From: Donghicola tyrosinivorans | GTDB taxonomy: Bacteria > Pseudomonadota > Alphaproteobacteria > Rhodobacterales > Rhodobacteraceae | Length of the DNA: 64,000 nt | Direction of reading: 5' to 3' | Assembly (NCBI RefSeq): GCF_003003355.1 | Contig: NZ_PVTQ01000003.1 | Location: 1 to 64,000 of the forward strand | Shown here: piece by piece, positions 58,011 to 64,000 of the stretch | Position numbering within the stretch: position 1 is the first letter of the stretch | Layout: each line of letters starts with the position of its first letter | Notes under the pieces: model-generated | Database searches by the model: none | What the model was told of the DNA's origin: nothing | The model's input: only the letters and a program-made list of their open reading frames with translations | Position numbers and translations under genes: made by a program

Positions 58011-59615
58011 ATGCATCACATCAAGGTATTGTGCGGAACCGTTGCGATTGTCGCGGCGCTGGGTTCACAGTTGTCGGCGCAGGACGCGGGCGAAGTGATC
58101 ACCAAACAATACGATGACGGTGGCATCTATGAGGGCACCTTTAAGGATGGTCTCCAGCATGGCACCGGCACGTATCGCCTGCCGAACGGCTTTGAATATT
58201 CAGGCCAGTGGATTGACGGCGAAATCCGTGGCAACGGCACCGCACGCTTTCCCAACGGCTCGGTCTATGAGGGCGAGTTTACGAAGGGCAAGCCCGACGG
58301 CATCGGCAAGATCACCTTTGCCGATGGCGGCACCTACGAAGGCGAATGGCAGGACGGCCAGATCACCGGACAGGGTGTTGCGGATTATGCGACCGGCGTA
58401 CGCTATGAGGGCGGCTTCAAGAACGCGATGCACCACGGTCAGGGCCGCATGGAAAGCCCCGGCGGCTATGTCTATGAGGGCGGCTGGGTCAATGGCGTCA
58501 AAGAGGGCAAGGGCACCATCACTTACCCCGATGGCGCGGTCTATGACGGCGAAATCAAGGACAACACCCGCGCCGGTCTTGGCACGCTGACGATGCCCGA
58601 CGGGCTGGTCTATCAAGGCACATGGGCGAACGGGCAGATCAACGGCAGCGGCACGCTGAAGCTGGCCAATGGTGATGTCTATGAGGGCGAACTGGTTGAC
58701 GGTCGCCGCGAAGGCGCGGGCCGTGTGACCTATGCCAACGGCGACACCTATGACGGGCAGTTCCTGAACGATCTGCGTCATGGCACCGGCACCTTCAAAG
58801 GCGCTGATGGGTATATCTACGAAGGCAGTTGGAAAGACGGCGAGATTCAGGGCTCGGGCAAGATGACCTACCCTGACGGCTCGGTCTACACCGGCGAGGT
58901 GGTCAAGGGCCTGCCCGAAGGCAAAGGTGATATCGTCTACCCCGATGGCAACCGCTACAGCGGCCAATGGCTGGCTGGCGTGATCGAAGGCGACGGCAAG
59001 ATCGCCTACACCAACGGTCTGGTCTATGAGGGCGGCTTCAAGAACGCCCGCAACCACGGGATCGGCAAGCTGACCATGCCTGACGGCTATATCTACGAAG
59101 GCGAATGGCTGGATGGCGAGCGTCAGGGTCAGGGCAAGGCCACCTATGCGGACGGCACCATATATGAAGGCATGTTCGACAAGGGTCTGCGTCAGGGTCA
59201 GGGCAAAATCACCATGGCCGACGGCTTTGTCTATGAAGGCCAGTGGGTCAACGGCGAGATCAACGGCCAAGGTGTGGCCACCTATGCCAACGGCGATGTC
59301 TATCAGGGCCAGTTCATTCAGGGCAAACGTCAGGGCTTTGGTGTGATGAAATACGCCAGCGGCCAAGAGACCGAGGGCAAGTGGGACAACGGCGCACTGG
59401 TTGCAGACACAAATGATCCGCTGTCCGTCAGCACCACCATCCGCGCTCCCGTCACAGGTGAAAGTGCTGCAGCAGAAGCAGGCGGCGAAGCTGCGCCCTC
59501 GGATGCTGCGGCCCCTGAAGCCACAGATGCTGCGGCTCCGGCGAAAACTCCGGAGGAGGCTCCTGCCGAGGCCACCGAAACACCAGCCGAGCCAGAGACC
59601 CCCGCAGCCCAGTAA
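58011..59615 (+). CDS. Secreted MORN-repeat protein
   Basis: This 534-residue protein has a signal peptide (KVLCGTVAIVAALGSQLSAQDA), then about eighteen complete MORN repeats of 23 residues plus one partial one (about 30-460), each of the form NGxxYEGxWxxGxxxGxGxxxY. The tail (about 470-534) is rich in Ala, Glu, Pro and Thr. MORN repeats usually bind membranes or partner proteins, most often inside eukaryotic cells. Here they are exported, so an envelope role is likely. The repeats are nearly uniform, which suggests recent internal duplication. GGAGGG lies upstream of the ATG at 58011. Confidence 0.9.
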   Translation: MHHIKVLCGTVAIVAALGSQLSAQDAGEVITKQYDDGGIYEGTFKDGLQHGTGTYRLPNGFEYSGQWIDGEIRGNGTARFPNGSVYEGEFTKGKPDGIGKITFADGGTYEGEWQDGQITGQGVADYATGVRYEGGFKNAMHHGQGRMESPGGYVYEGGWVNGVKEGKGTITYPDGAVYDGEIKDNTRAGLGTLTMPDGLVYQGTWANGQINGSGTLKLANGDVYEGELVDGRREGAGRVTYANGDTYDGQFLNDLRHGTGTFKGADGYIYEGSWKDGEIQGSGKMTYPDGSVYTGEVVKGLPEGKGDIVYPDGNRYSGQWLAGVIEGDGKIAYTNGLVYEGGFKNARNHGIGKLTMPDGYIYEGEWLDGERQGQGKATYADGTIYEGMFDKGLRQGQGKITMADGFVYEGQWVNGEINGQGVATYANGDVYQGQFIQGKRQGFGVMKYASGQETEGKWDNGALVADTNDPLSVSTTIRAPVTGESAAAEAGGEAAPSDAAAPEATDAAAPAKTPEEAPAEATETPAEPETPAAQ

Positions 59616-61148
59616 TCAGATCACCGCGCCCTGATCCATCCGACGCAAGAGGCTGTCTGCCTCTTGCAGGACGGTGGCGCGGTGGTCTTCGTCCATCCGG
59701 TCCCATGTGTGGTACATATTCCCCATGCGCGGGTTCTTTGCGAACCGGTCCCGATGACGATCCAGAAAATGCCAATACAGCAGATTGAACGGGCAGGCAC
59801 CCTGCCCCGTTTTCTGGCTGACCTTGTAGTGGCAGGTTTTGCAGTGATCGGACATGCGATTGATGTAACTACCTGAACTCACATAGGGTTTTGAGCCCAA
59901 GAGCCCGCCATCGGCAAACTGGCTCATGCCGATGGTATTGGGTGCCTCGACCCATTCATAGGCATCGGCGTAAACCGCCAGATACCATTCATGCACCTGC
60001 GCCGGATCAACCCCCGCCAATAGAGCAAAGTTGCCGGTGATCATGAGGCGCTGGATGTGATGGGCGTAGGCCTCGTCCTGCGTGGATTTCACGGCACAAG
60101 CCACACAGTTCATCCGCGTTTCCGCCCCCCAGTAGAAGGCGGGCAGGTTACGGCCATGCTCCAGCATATTGCTGGACATGTAATCGGGCCCTTGGAGGAA
60201 ATAGATCCCCCGCACGTATTCGCGCCAGCCGATGATCTGGCGGATGAACCCTTCGACCGCATTTATCGGCGCTCGGCCCGCTTTGTATTCCGCTTCGGCA
60301 GCCTGACAGACCTCTAACGGGTTCAAGAGACCTGCGTTGATGTAAGGCGACAGGATCGAATGATAGAGCCACCTTTCACCCGTCAACATGGCATCCTGAT
60401 AATCGCCAAACTTTGGCAAGGCGTTGATCATGAAATCCGCCATCGCTTCCAGCGCCTGATCGCGGGTGGAGGCAAAGAAGAACCCGTCCAGTGATCCGAA
60501 ATGGTCCCCGAACCGGTCCGCCACCAGATCCAGAACCTCTTGCACGGTCTCATCGGGATCAAACCGCAGCGGACCTTTGTGGGTCACCTCATCGGGCGCG
60601 GGCTTGCGGTTATCGTGGTCAAAGTTCCACTTGCCCTCAGCAGGGTCATCCCCGTCCATCAAAAGGCCGGTCTTGCGGCGCATTTCGCGGTAGAAATACT
60701 CCATCCGCAAGGATTTGCGCCCCTCGGCCCAATCGGCAAACGCCGCGTGCGAGGCCAGAAAACGGTCATCGTTGAACATACAAACGCTGACGGGACAGTT
60801 CTCTAGCGCCTCGATCAGGCGGAATTCCCCCGGCTCGGTCGCCAAGACCTCATGGGCGTCGAATTCCTTGGCCCGCCGCATGAGTTCGCCGCAGATGCTG
60901 TCGCTGCCGTCCTCATCAAGGCGGCGATAGGCCACCTGCCAGCCCTCTGCCTGCAAAGCCGCCGCAAACTTGCGCATGGCGGCAAAAAGAAACGCGATCT
61001 TCTTGGGGTGATGCTTCACATAAGTCGCCTCATCGGCCACCTCTGCCATAACCACAACATCTGTCTCTTTGTCCCCTTCGCGCAAGGCAGACATATCCAT
61101 AGACAACTGATCCCCCAGAACCAGAATAAGACGACGCTTGCGGCTCAC
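59616..61148 (-). CDS. Cryptochrome/photolyase-related protein of the Fe-S (PhrB/CryB) type
   Basis: This 510-residue flavoprotein family member starts VSRKRRLILVLGDQLSMDMSALRE. Four Fe-S cluster cysteines are expected in MNCVACAV, HCKTCHYKVS and GACPFNLLYWHFLDRH. Family regions include NAVEGFIRQIIGWREYVRGIYFL and SSGSYINRMSDHC. Relatives are the (6-4) photolyase PhrB of Agrobacterium and CryB of Rhodobacter sphaeroides, so repair or light signalling are both possible. GTG at 61146-61148 overlaps the SDR stop (GTGA). A second GTG at 61151 is an alternative. It abuts the convergent MORN gene with no gap. Confidence 0.88.
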   Translation of the reverse strand: MSRKRRLILVLGDQLSMDMSALREGDKETDVVVMAEVADEATYVKHHPKKIAFLFAAMRKFAAALQAEGWQVAYRRLDEDGSDSICGELMRRAKEFDAHEVLATEPGEFRLIEALENCPVSVCMFNDDRFLASHAAFADWAEGRKSLRMEYFYREMRRKTGLLMDGDDPAEGKWNFDHDNRKPAPDEVTHKGPLRFDPDETVQEVLDLVADRFGDHFGSLDGFFFASTRDQALEAMADFMINALPKFGDYQDAMLTGERWLYHSILSPYINAGLLNPLEVCQAAEAEYKAGRAPINAVEGFIRQIIGWREYVRGIYFLQGPDYMSSNMLEHGRNLPAFYWGAETRMNCVACAVKSTQDEAYAHHIQRLMITGNFALLAGVDPAQVHEWYLAVYADAYEWVEAPNTIGMSQFADGGLLGSKPYVSSGSYINRMSDHCKTCHYKVSQKTGQGACPFNLLYWHFLDRHRDRFAKNPRMGNMYHTWDRMDEDHRATVLQEADSLLRRMDQGAVI

Positions 61149-61810
61149 CACGGGATTTCCTTCATGGCATAGTCATAAAATCCGCCGGAATGGGTAGGCT
61201 CTAACGCCTCCAATACATCCAAAAGACGCCCTGCCGCCTCTGCAGGTGCCACCGCAGGATGCCGCCCCAAGTACTTACGCGTGAACTCTGTCGCCACGGT
61301 CCCCGGATGCAGCGCCACGCAAATCGCTCCTTTGTGGGTCCGCGCCATCTCGATCGACGCCCCGCGCACGATCTGGTTCAGCGCCGCCTTGGCCGCCCGA
61401 TAACTGTGCCAGCCCCCAAGCCGGTTATCGCCGATACTGCCCACCCGCGCCGACAACACAGCCACCACAGCGCGCCCTTCTTTCGGCAACAGGCGCAAAC
61501 TATGCCTCAACACCAGTGCAGGCCCGATGCAATTCACCGCAAACTGTTCCGCCATAGCCTTGGCACTCAACTGGGCCAAAGATTTCTCCGGCGCAGCGTC
61601 CGCCACCTCCAAGGCGCCAGTCGCGCAAACGATCAGATCGAAACTCCCCTCCAGCCGCCCCAAAACACCCGCTACCGAGGCCTCATCCGTCACATCCAGC
61701 CCATCCACAGACCGCGACACACCCACAACCTCAAACCCGCGGCCCGAAAGCTCGGCCACCAACGCGCGCCCGATTCCTCCCGATGCTCCGATCACCAGCG
61801 CACGCCCCAT
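61145..61810 (-). CDS. Short-chain dehydrogenase/reductase
   Basis: This 221-residue SDR has the nucleotide motif GASGGIGRALVAEL (about 8-21), NCIGPALVLRHSL, a Ser in VLSARVGSIGDN, and the catalytic YRAAK near HSYRAAKAALNQI. The shortened body lacks a long C-terminal part. It resembles C-factor/CsgA-like SDRs. Substrate unknown. It is translationally coupled to the photolyase-related gene, a pairing that may reflect a shared redox or light-stress role. AGGAG lies before the ATG at 61808-61810. A copy of the GAGTATTT-type intergenic motif lies immediately upstream. Confidence 0.86.
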   Translation of the reverse strand: MGRALVIGASGGIGRALVAELSGRGFEVVGVSRSVDGLDVTDEASVAGVLGRLEGSFDLIVCATGALEVADAAPEKSLAQLSAKAMAEQFAVNCIGPALVLRHSLRLLPKEGRAVVAVLSARVGSIGDNRLGGWHSYRAAKAALNQIVRGASIEMARTHKGAICVALHPGTVATEFTRKYLGRHPAVAPAEAAGRLLDVLEALEPTHSGGFYDYAMKEIPW

Positions 61811-61828
61811 GCCGCTCTGCTCCTGCTT

Positions 61829-61850
61829 CTTCTTTATTGCAAAAATACTC
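61829..61850 (-). repeat. AT-rich intergenic motif, GCAATAAAGAAG type, in the SDR leader
   Basis: On the minus strand GAGTATTT-TT-GCAATAAAGAAG lies about 10 bases before the SDR ribosome site. It differs from the arms at 8865-8925 only in the two central bases. The copy at 63810-63831 is a diverged third member. Confidence 0.55.
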
Positions 61851-61952
61851 ACGGCGCTTCGCCCGCCACGGCAAAGCCCCCTTTCAACATGGGCACTTAG
61901 GGCCGGATCGGGCCCAAGCAACATTTCCCGCTTTTCATCCGCGTTTTGCCAT

Positions 61953-61958
61953 GTATAG
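61953..61958 (+). promoter_or_regulatory. Possible -10 element for leuL-leuA
   Basis: GTATAG at 61953-61958 lies about ten bases before the ATGATG of the leader peptide, so the leader may be translated from a leaderless or near-leaderless mRNA. The -35 region (TTTTCA, 61932-61937) is weak. Confidence 0.35.
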
Positions 61959-61967
61959 ATGCGTCCC

Positions 61968-62057
61968 ATGATGACTTTGGGACATAATGCGTTCAACGCC
62001 GTTGGTGGCCGTGCTCTTGCACAGGCCCTGTCCCTACTTCTCCTAACTCGCCTCTGA
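61968..62057 (+). CDS. leuL: leu operon leader peptide
   Basis: This 29-residue ORF runs from ATGATG to TGA. It contains seven Leu in total, six of them in its last nine codons (LSLLLLTRL), using CTG, CTA, CTT and CTC. That is the pattern of a leucine-sensing leader peptide. Its stop codon lies inside the left arm of the downstream hairpin. Ribosome stalling at the Leu codons would change folding of the hairpin before leuA. No ribosome site is visible, and the short distance to a -10-like element suggests leaderless initiation. Confidence 0.8.
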   Translation: MMTLGHNAFNAVGGRALAQALSLLLLTRL

Positions 62058-62087
62058 GCGTGCCCGATGGGCGCGTCCGCTCAGAGG
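62051..62087 (+). promoter_or_regulatory. leuA attenuator hairpin
   Basis: CCTCTGAGCG (62051-62060) pairs perfectly with CGCTCAGAGG (62078-62087). The loop holds a second small stem, GCCC-GAT-GGGC (62062-62072). A further CTGTT/AACAG hairpin and a GGGCCCCGG stretch follow before leuA. No T run follows, so the control may act through pausing, Rho or translation. Confidence 0.72.
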
Positions 62088-62155
62088 AGTCATCTATCGC
62101 GCCCCTGTTTCCCAATGAACAGCCTTCGGGCCCCGGAGAATAAAGCGAGATTCCT

Positions 62156-63718
62156 ATGACCACTGCGACCAACCGCGTCAAAATTTTCGACACCACCCTT
62201 CGTGACGGCGAGCAAAGCCCCGGCGCGACCATGACCCATGACGAAAAGCTCGAAATTGCCGAGTTGCTGGACCAGATGGGTGTCGACATCATCGAGGCAG
62301 GCTTCCCGATCGCCTCGGAAGGCGACTTCCGTGCCGTGTCCGAGATTGCCCAGCGCAGCCAGAACGCCAGCATCTGTGGCTTGGCCCGTGCGAACTTCAA
62401 AGACATCGACCGCTGCGCCGAGGCTGTGCGCCATGCCGCCAAGCCGCGTATTCACACCTTTATCGGCACCTCGCCCCTGCATCGCGCCATTCCGAACCTG
62501 ACGCAGGACGAGATGGCCCAACGCATCCACGAGACCGTGACCCACGCCCGCAATCTGGTGGATGACGTGCAGTGGTCGCCCATGGACGCCACCCGCACCG
62601 AGTGGGATTACCTCTGCCGCGTGATCGAAATCGCGATCAAGGCCGGTGCCACCACCATCAACATCCCCGACACTGTTGGCTACACTGCCCCCCGTGAAAG
62701 CGCGGATCTGATCCGCCGCCTGATCGAGACCGTGCCCGGTGCGGATGATGTGATCTTTGCGACCCACTGCCACAACGACCTTGGCATGGCGACTGCCAAC
62801 GCACTGGCCGCTGTCGAGGGCGGCGCCCGCCAGATCGAATGCACCATCAACGGTCTGGGCGAGCGTGCGGGCAACACCGCCTTGGAAGAAGTCGTGATGG
62901 CGCTGAAGGTGCGCAATGACATCATGCCCTACACCACCGGCATCGATACCACCAAGATCATGAACATCTCGCGCCGTGTGGCTTCGGCCTCGGGGTTCTC
63001 GGTTCAGTATAACAAGGCGATTGTGGGCAAGAACGCCTTTGCCCACGAGAGCGGCATCCACCAGGATGGCATGCTGAAGAACGCCGAGACCTTTGAGATC
63101 ATGCGCCCTGCAGATGTGGGCCTTGCGGGTACCTCGCTGCCCTTGGGCAAGCACTCGGGCCGTGCGGCACTGCGCGCCAAGTTGAACGATCTTGGCTACG
63201 ACGTGGCTGACAACGAGCTGATGGACATCTTTGTCCGCTTCAAGGAATTGGCCGACCGCAAGAAAGAGGTCTACGACGAGGATATCGTCGCGCTGGCCCA
63301 AGCGGGCGCGGCCCCTGAGAGCAACCGCCTGAAGGTGAAGTTCCTGCGCGTGATCTGCGGCACCGAAGCGCCCCAGTCTGCCGATCTGATCCTGACTGTG
63401 GATGGCGTGGACCAGCAGGTGACATCTCAGGGCGATGGCCCCGTGGATGCGACTTTCAACGCGGTGAAGGCTTTGTTCCCGCACGGTGCCCGTTTGCAGC
63501 TGTACCAAGTGCATGCCGTGACCGAAGGCACCGACGCGCAGGCCACCGTAACCGTGCGTCTGGAAGAAGACGGCCGCGTTGTGACCGGTCAGGCGGCGGA
63601 TACCGACACGGTTGTCGCCTCGGCCAAGGCCTATGTGGGCGCGCTGAACCGCCTGATCGTCCGCCGCGAGAAATCCGGCAAGGACACCAAGGAAGTCAGC
63701 TACAAAGACACCGTCTGA
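62156..63718 (+). CDS. leuA: 2-isopropylmalate synthase
   Basis: This 520-residue enzyme condenses acetyl-CoA with 2-ketoisovalerate, the first step of leucine synthesis. The start-proximal motif IFDTTLRDGEQSPGATM and the metal site FATHCHNDLGMATANALAAV are diagnostic. GLGERAGNTALEEVVMAL is typical of LeuA. A C-terminal regulatory domain (about 390-515, SNRLKVKFLRVICGTEAPQSADLILTVDG) mediates leucine feedback. It is preceded by the leucine-rich leader and attenuator. The ATG is at 62156. Confidence 0.97.
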   Translation: MTTATNRVKIFDTTLRDGEQSPGATMTHDEKLEIAELLDQMGVDIIEAGFPIASEGDFRAVSEIAQRSQNASICGLARANFKDIDRCAEAVRHAAKPRIHTFIGTSPLHRAIPNLTQDEMAQRIHETVTHARNLVDDVQWSPMDATRTEWDYLCRVIEIAIKAGATTINIPDTVGYTAPRESADLIRRLIETVPGADDVIFATHCHNDLGMATANALAAVEGGARQIECTINGLGERAGNTALEEVVMALKVRNDIMPYTTGIDTTKIMNISRRVASASGFSVQYNKAIVGKNAFAHESGIHQDGMLKNAETFEIMRPADVGLAGTSLPLGKHSGRAALRAKLNDLGYDVADNELMDIFVRFKELADRKKEVYDEDIVALAQAGAAPESNRLKVKFLRVICGTEAPQSADLILTVDGVDQQVTSQGDGPVDATFNAVKALFPHGARLQLYQVHAVTEGTDAQATVTVRLEEDGRVVTGQAADTDTVVASAKAYVGALNRLIVRREKSGKDTKEVSYKDTV

Positions 63719-63742
63719 TCCTTATCGGGATTTGAGGATTGA

Positions 63743-63773
63743 AGGGGCTGCCTGTTGCGGGCGGCCCTTTTTT
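63743..63773 (+). terminator. Intrinsic terminator of leuA
   Basis: GGGGCTGCC pairs with GGGCGGCCC (G-U tolerated) around a TGTTGC loop, followed by TTTTTT. Strong. Confidence 0.9.
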
Positions 63774-63809
63774 CTTTGGCGTTTGACTTGGTGGTTTGCG
63801 CCGTTCTGT

Positions 63810-63831
63810 GAGTATTTAGGCAATTAGGAAG
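63810..63831 (+). repeat. AT-rich intergenic motif, diverged copy after leuA
   Basis: GAGTATTT-AG-GCAATTAGGAAG. It agrees with the 8865-8888 copy in most positions. It lies between the leuA terminator and the convergent GFA gene. Confidence 0.45.
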
Positions 63832-63852
63832 CGGATTTCGGGGCGTTGGGTG

Positions 63853-64000
63853 TCAGGGGTGTGCCCAGCCGAGTTGTTCGTCCTTGTGGTAGACCTCGGT
63901 CGGGTTGATCTCATCGGGATGGTTGAGAAGGGCGGCGTAGAAGTGGCGTTCCTCCGGTGCCTCATGGGTTTCATAGAACATGGGCGTGCCGCAGGTGGTG
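63853..64000 (-). CDS. GFA/CENP-V family protein, C-terminal fragment
   Basis: Only the last 48 residues are in the window: TTCGTPMFYETHEAPEERHF and onward to EVYHKDEQLGWAHP. The CGTPMF stretch is the second half of the zinc-binding CxxCG site of the GFA family, and the H...W..P ending is typical. The family was named for a proposed glutathione-formaldehyde activating role, but most members are of unknown function. The 5' part lies beyond the right edge. Confidence 0.7.
   Translation of the reverse strand, partial: TTCGTPMFYETHEAPEERHFYAALLNHPDEINPTEVYHKDEQLGWAHP

Noticed and set aside
58200-59366. 388-codon frame opposite the MORN gene, and the 69-base DNA periodicity as a possible CRISPR or satellite
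   Set aside because: The period comes from 23-residue protein repeats in frame with a signal-peptide protein. There are no spacers between identical repeats.
1-64000. Prophage, transposon, integrative element, tRNA or rRNA genes
   Set aside because: I saw no integrase, transposase, phage structural gene, CCA-ended cloverleaf or rRNA stretch. The only likely acquired gene is the HNH nuclease.

Overview
The window looks like a chromosomal segment of an alphaproteobacterium of the family Rhodobacteraceae (Roseobacter group). The evidence is gene content and base composition: high-GC codon use, a DUF2794 protein, an invasion-associated-locus-B protein, a candidate serC leader RNA, a long urea ABC transporter operon, an Fe-S type photolyase-related protein, and short AT-rich intergenic motifs around GAGTATTT. 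I made no database search, so family names rest on motifs, length and gene order. No tRNA, rRNA, CRISPR array, transposase, integrase or prophage gene was found. One gene (48.27-49.24 kb) is clearly lower in GC than its neighbours and looks acquired.

Layout. 0-8.9 kb: the N-terminal part of a class III alcohol dehydrogenase, an I78-type lipoprotein, DUF2794, an NlpC/P60 enzyme paired with an M17 aminopeptidase, an orphan LuxR-type response regulator, a beta-carbonic anhydrase, two small unknown genes, asd, and an AstE/ASPA-family zinc hydrolase. 8.9-17.4 kb: an MltB-like lytic transglycosylase, a GST-like protein, rnr, and a lysine/peptidoglycan block (GNAT, dapE, a small unknown gene, dapD), then a LOG-family protein. 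17.5-22.7 kb: a class I amidotransferase-like hydrolase overlapping an amidoligase_2 gene, then rlmN, an IalB-family protein, an asparaginase and a YCII protein. 22.7-27.5 kb: serine biosynthesis, with serB diverging from serC-serA. 27.6-36.5 kb: one long minus-strand run urtA-urtB-urtC-urtD-urtE, an XRE-cupin regulator, kbl and tdh. 36.8-47.5 kb: a thiolase, a hybrid histidine kinase, yaaA, recQ, a YggT protein, a thioesterase, an MFS transporter, mepA and a queuosine-precursor-type transporter. 47.5-49.2 kb: a short promoter-to-terminator unit with a tiny ORF, arfB, and the low-GC MrcB_N-HNH nuclease. 49.2-57.8 kb: NAD salvage and synthesis genes (pncB, pncA, nadE) interleaved with a membrane hybrid kinase, trhO, DUF486, a CsbD protein and a 2OG-Fe(II) oxygenase. 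58.0-64 kb: a secreted MORN-repeat protein, a photolyase-related protein with an SDR, leuL-leuA with its attenuator, and the end of a GFA-family gene.

The most interesting parts are mostly small or regulatory. They are: the 47.5-kb mini-transcript, whose Shine-Dalgarno is complementary to about 14 bases of the expected 16S rRNA 3' end; a structured leader before the queuosine-precursor transporter that could be an uncatalogued riboswitch; the amidoligase/amidohydrolase pair with its start region inside a hairpin; the low-GC MrcB_N-HNH nuclease; a family of AT-rich intergenic motifs; and several hairpins that cover ribosome binding sites. All of these are inferences from sequence patterns and are marked as such.
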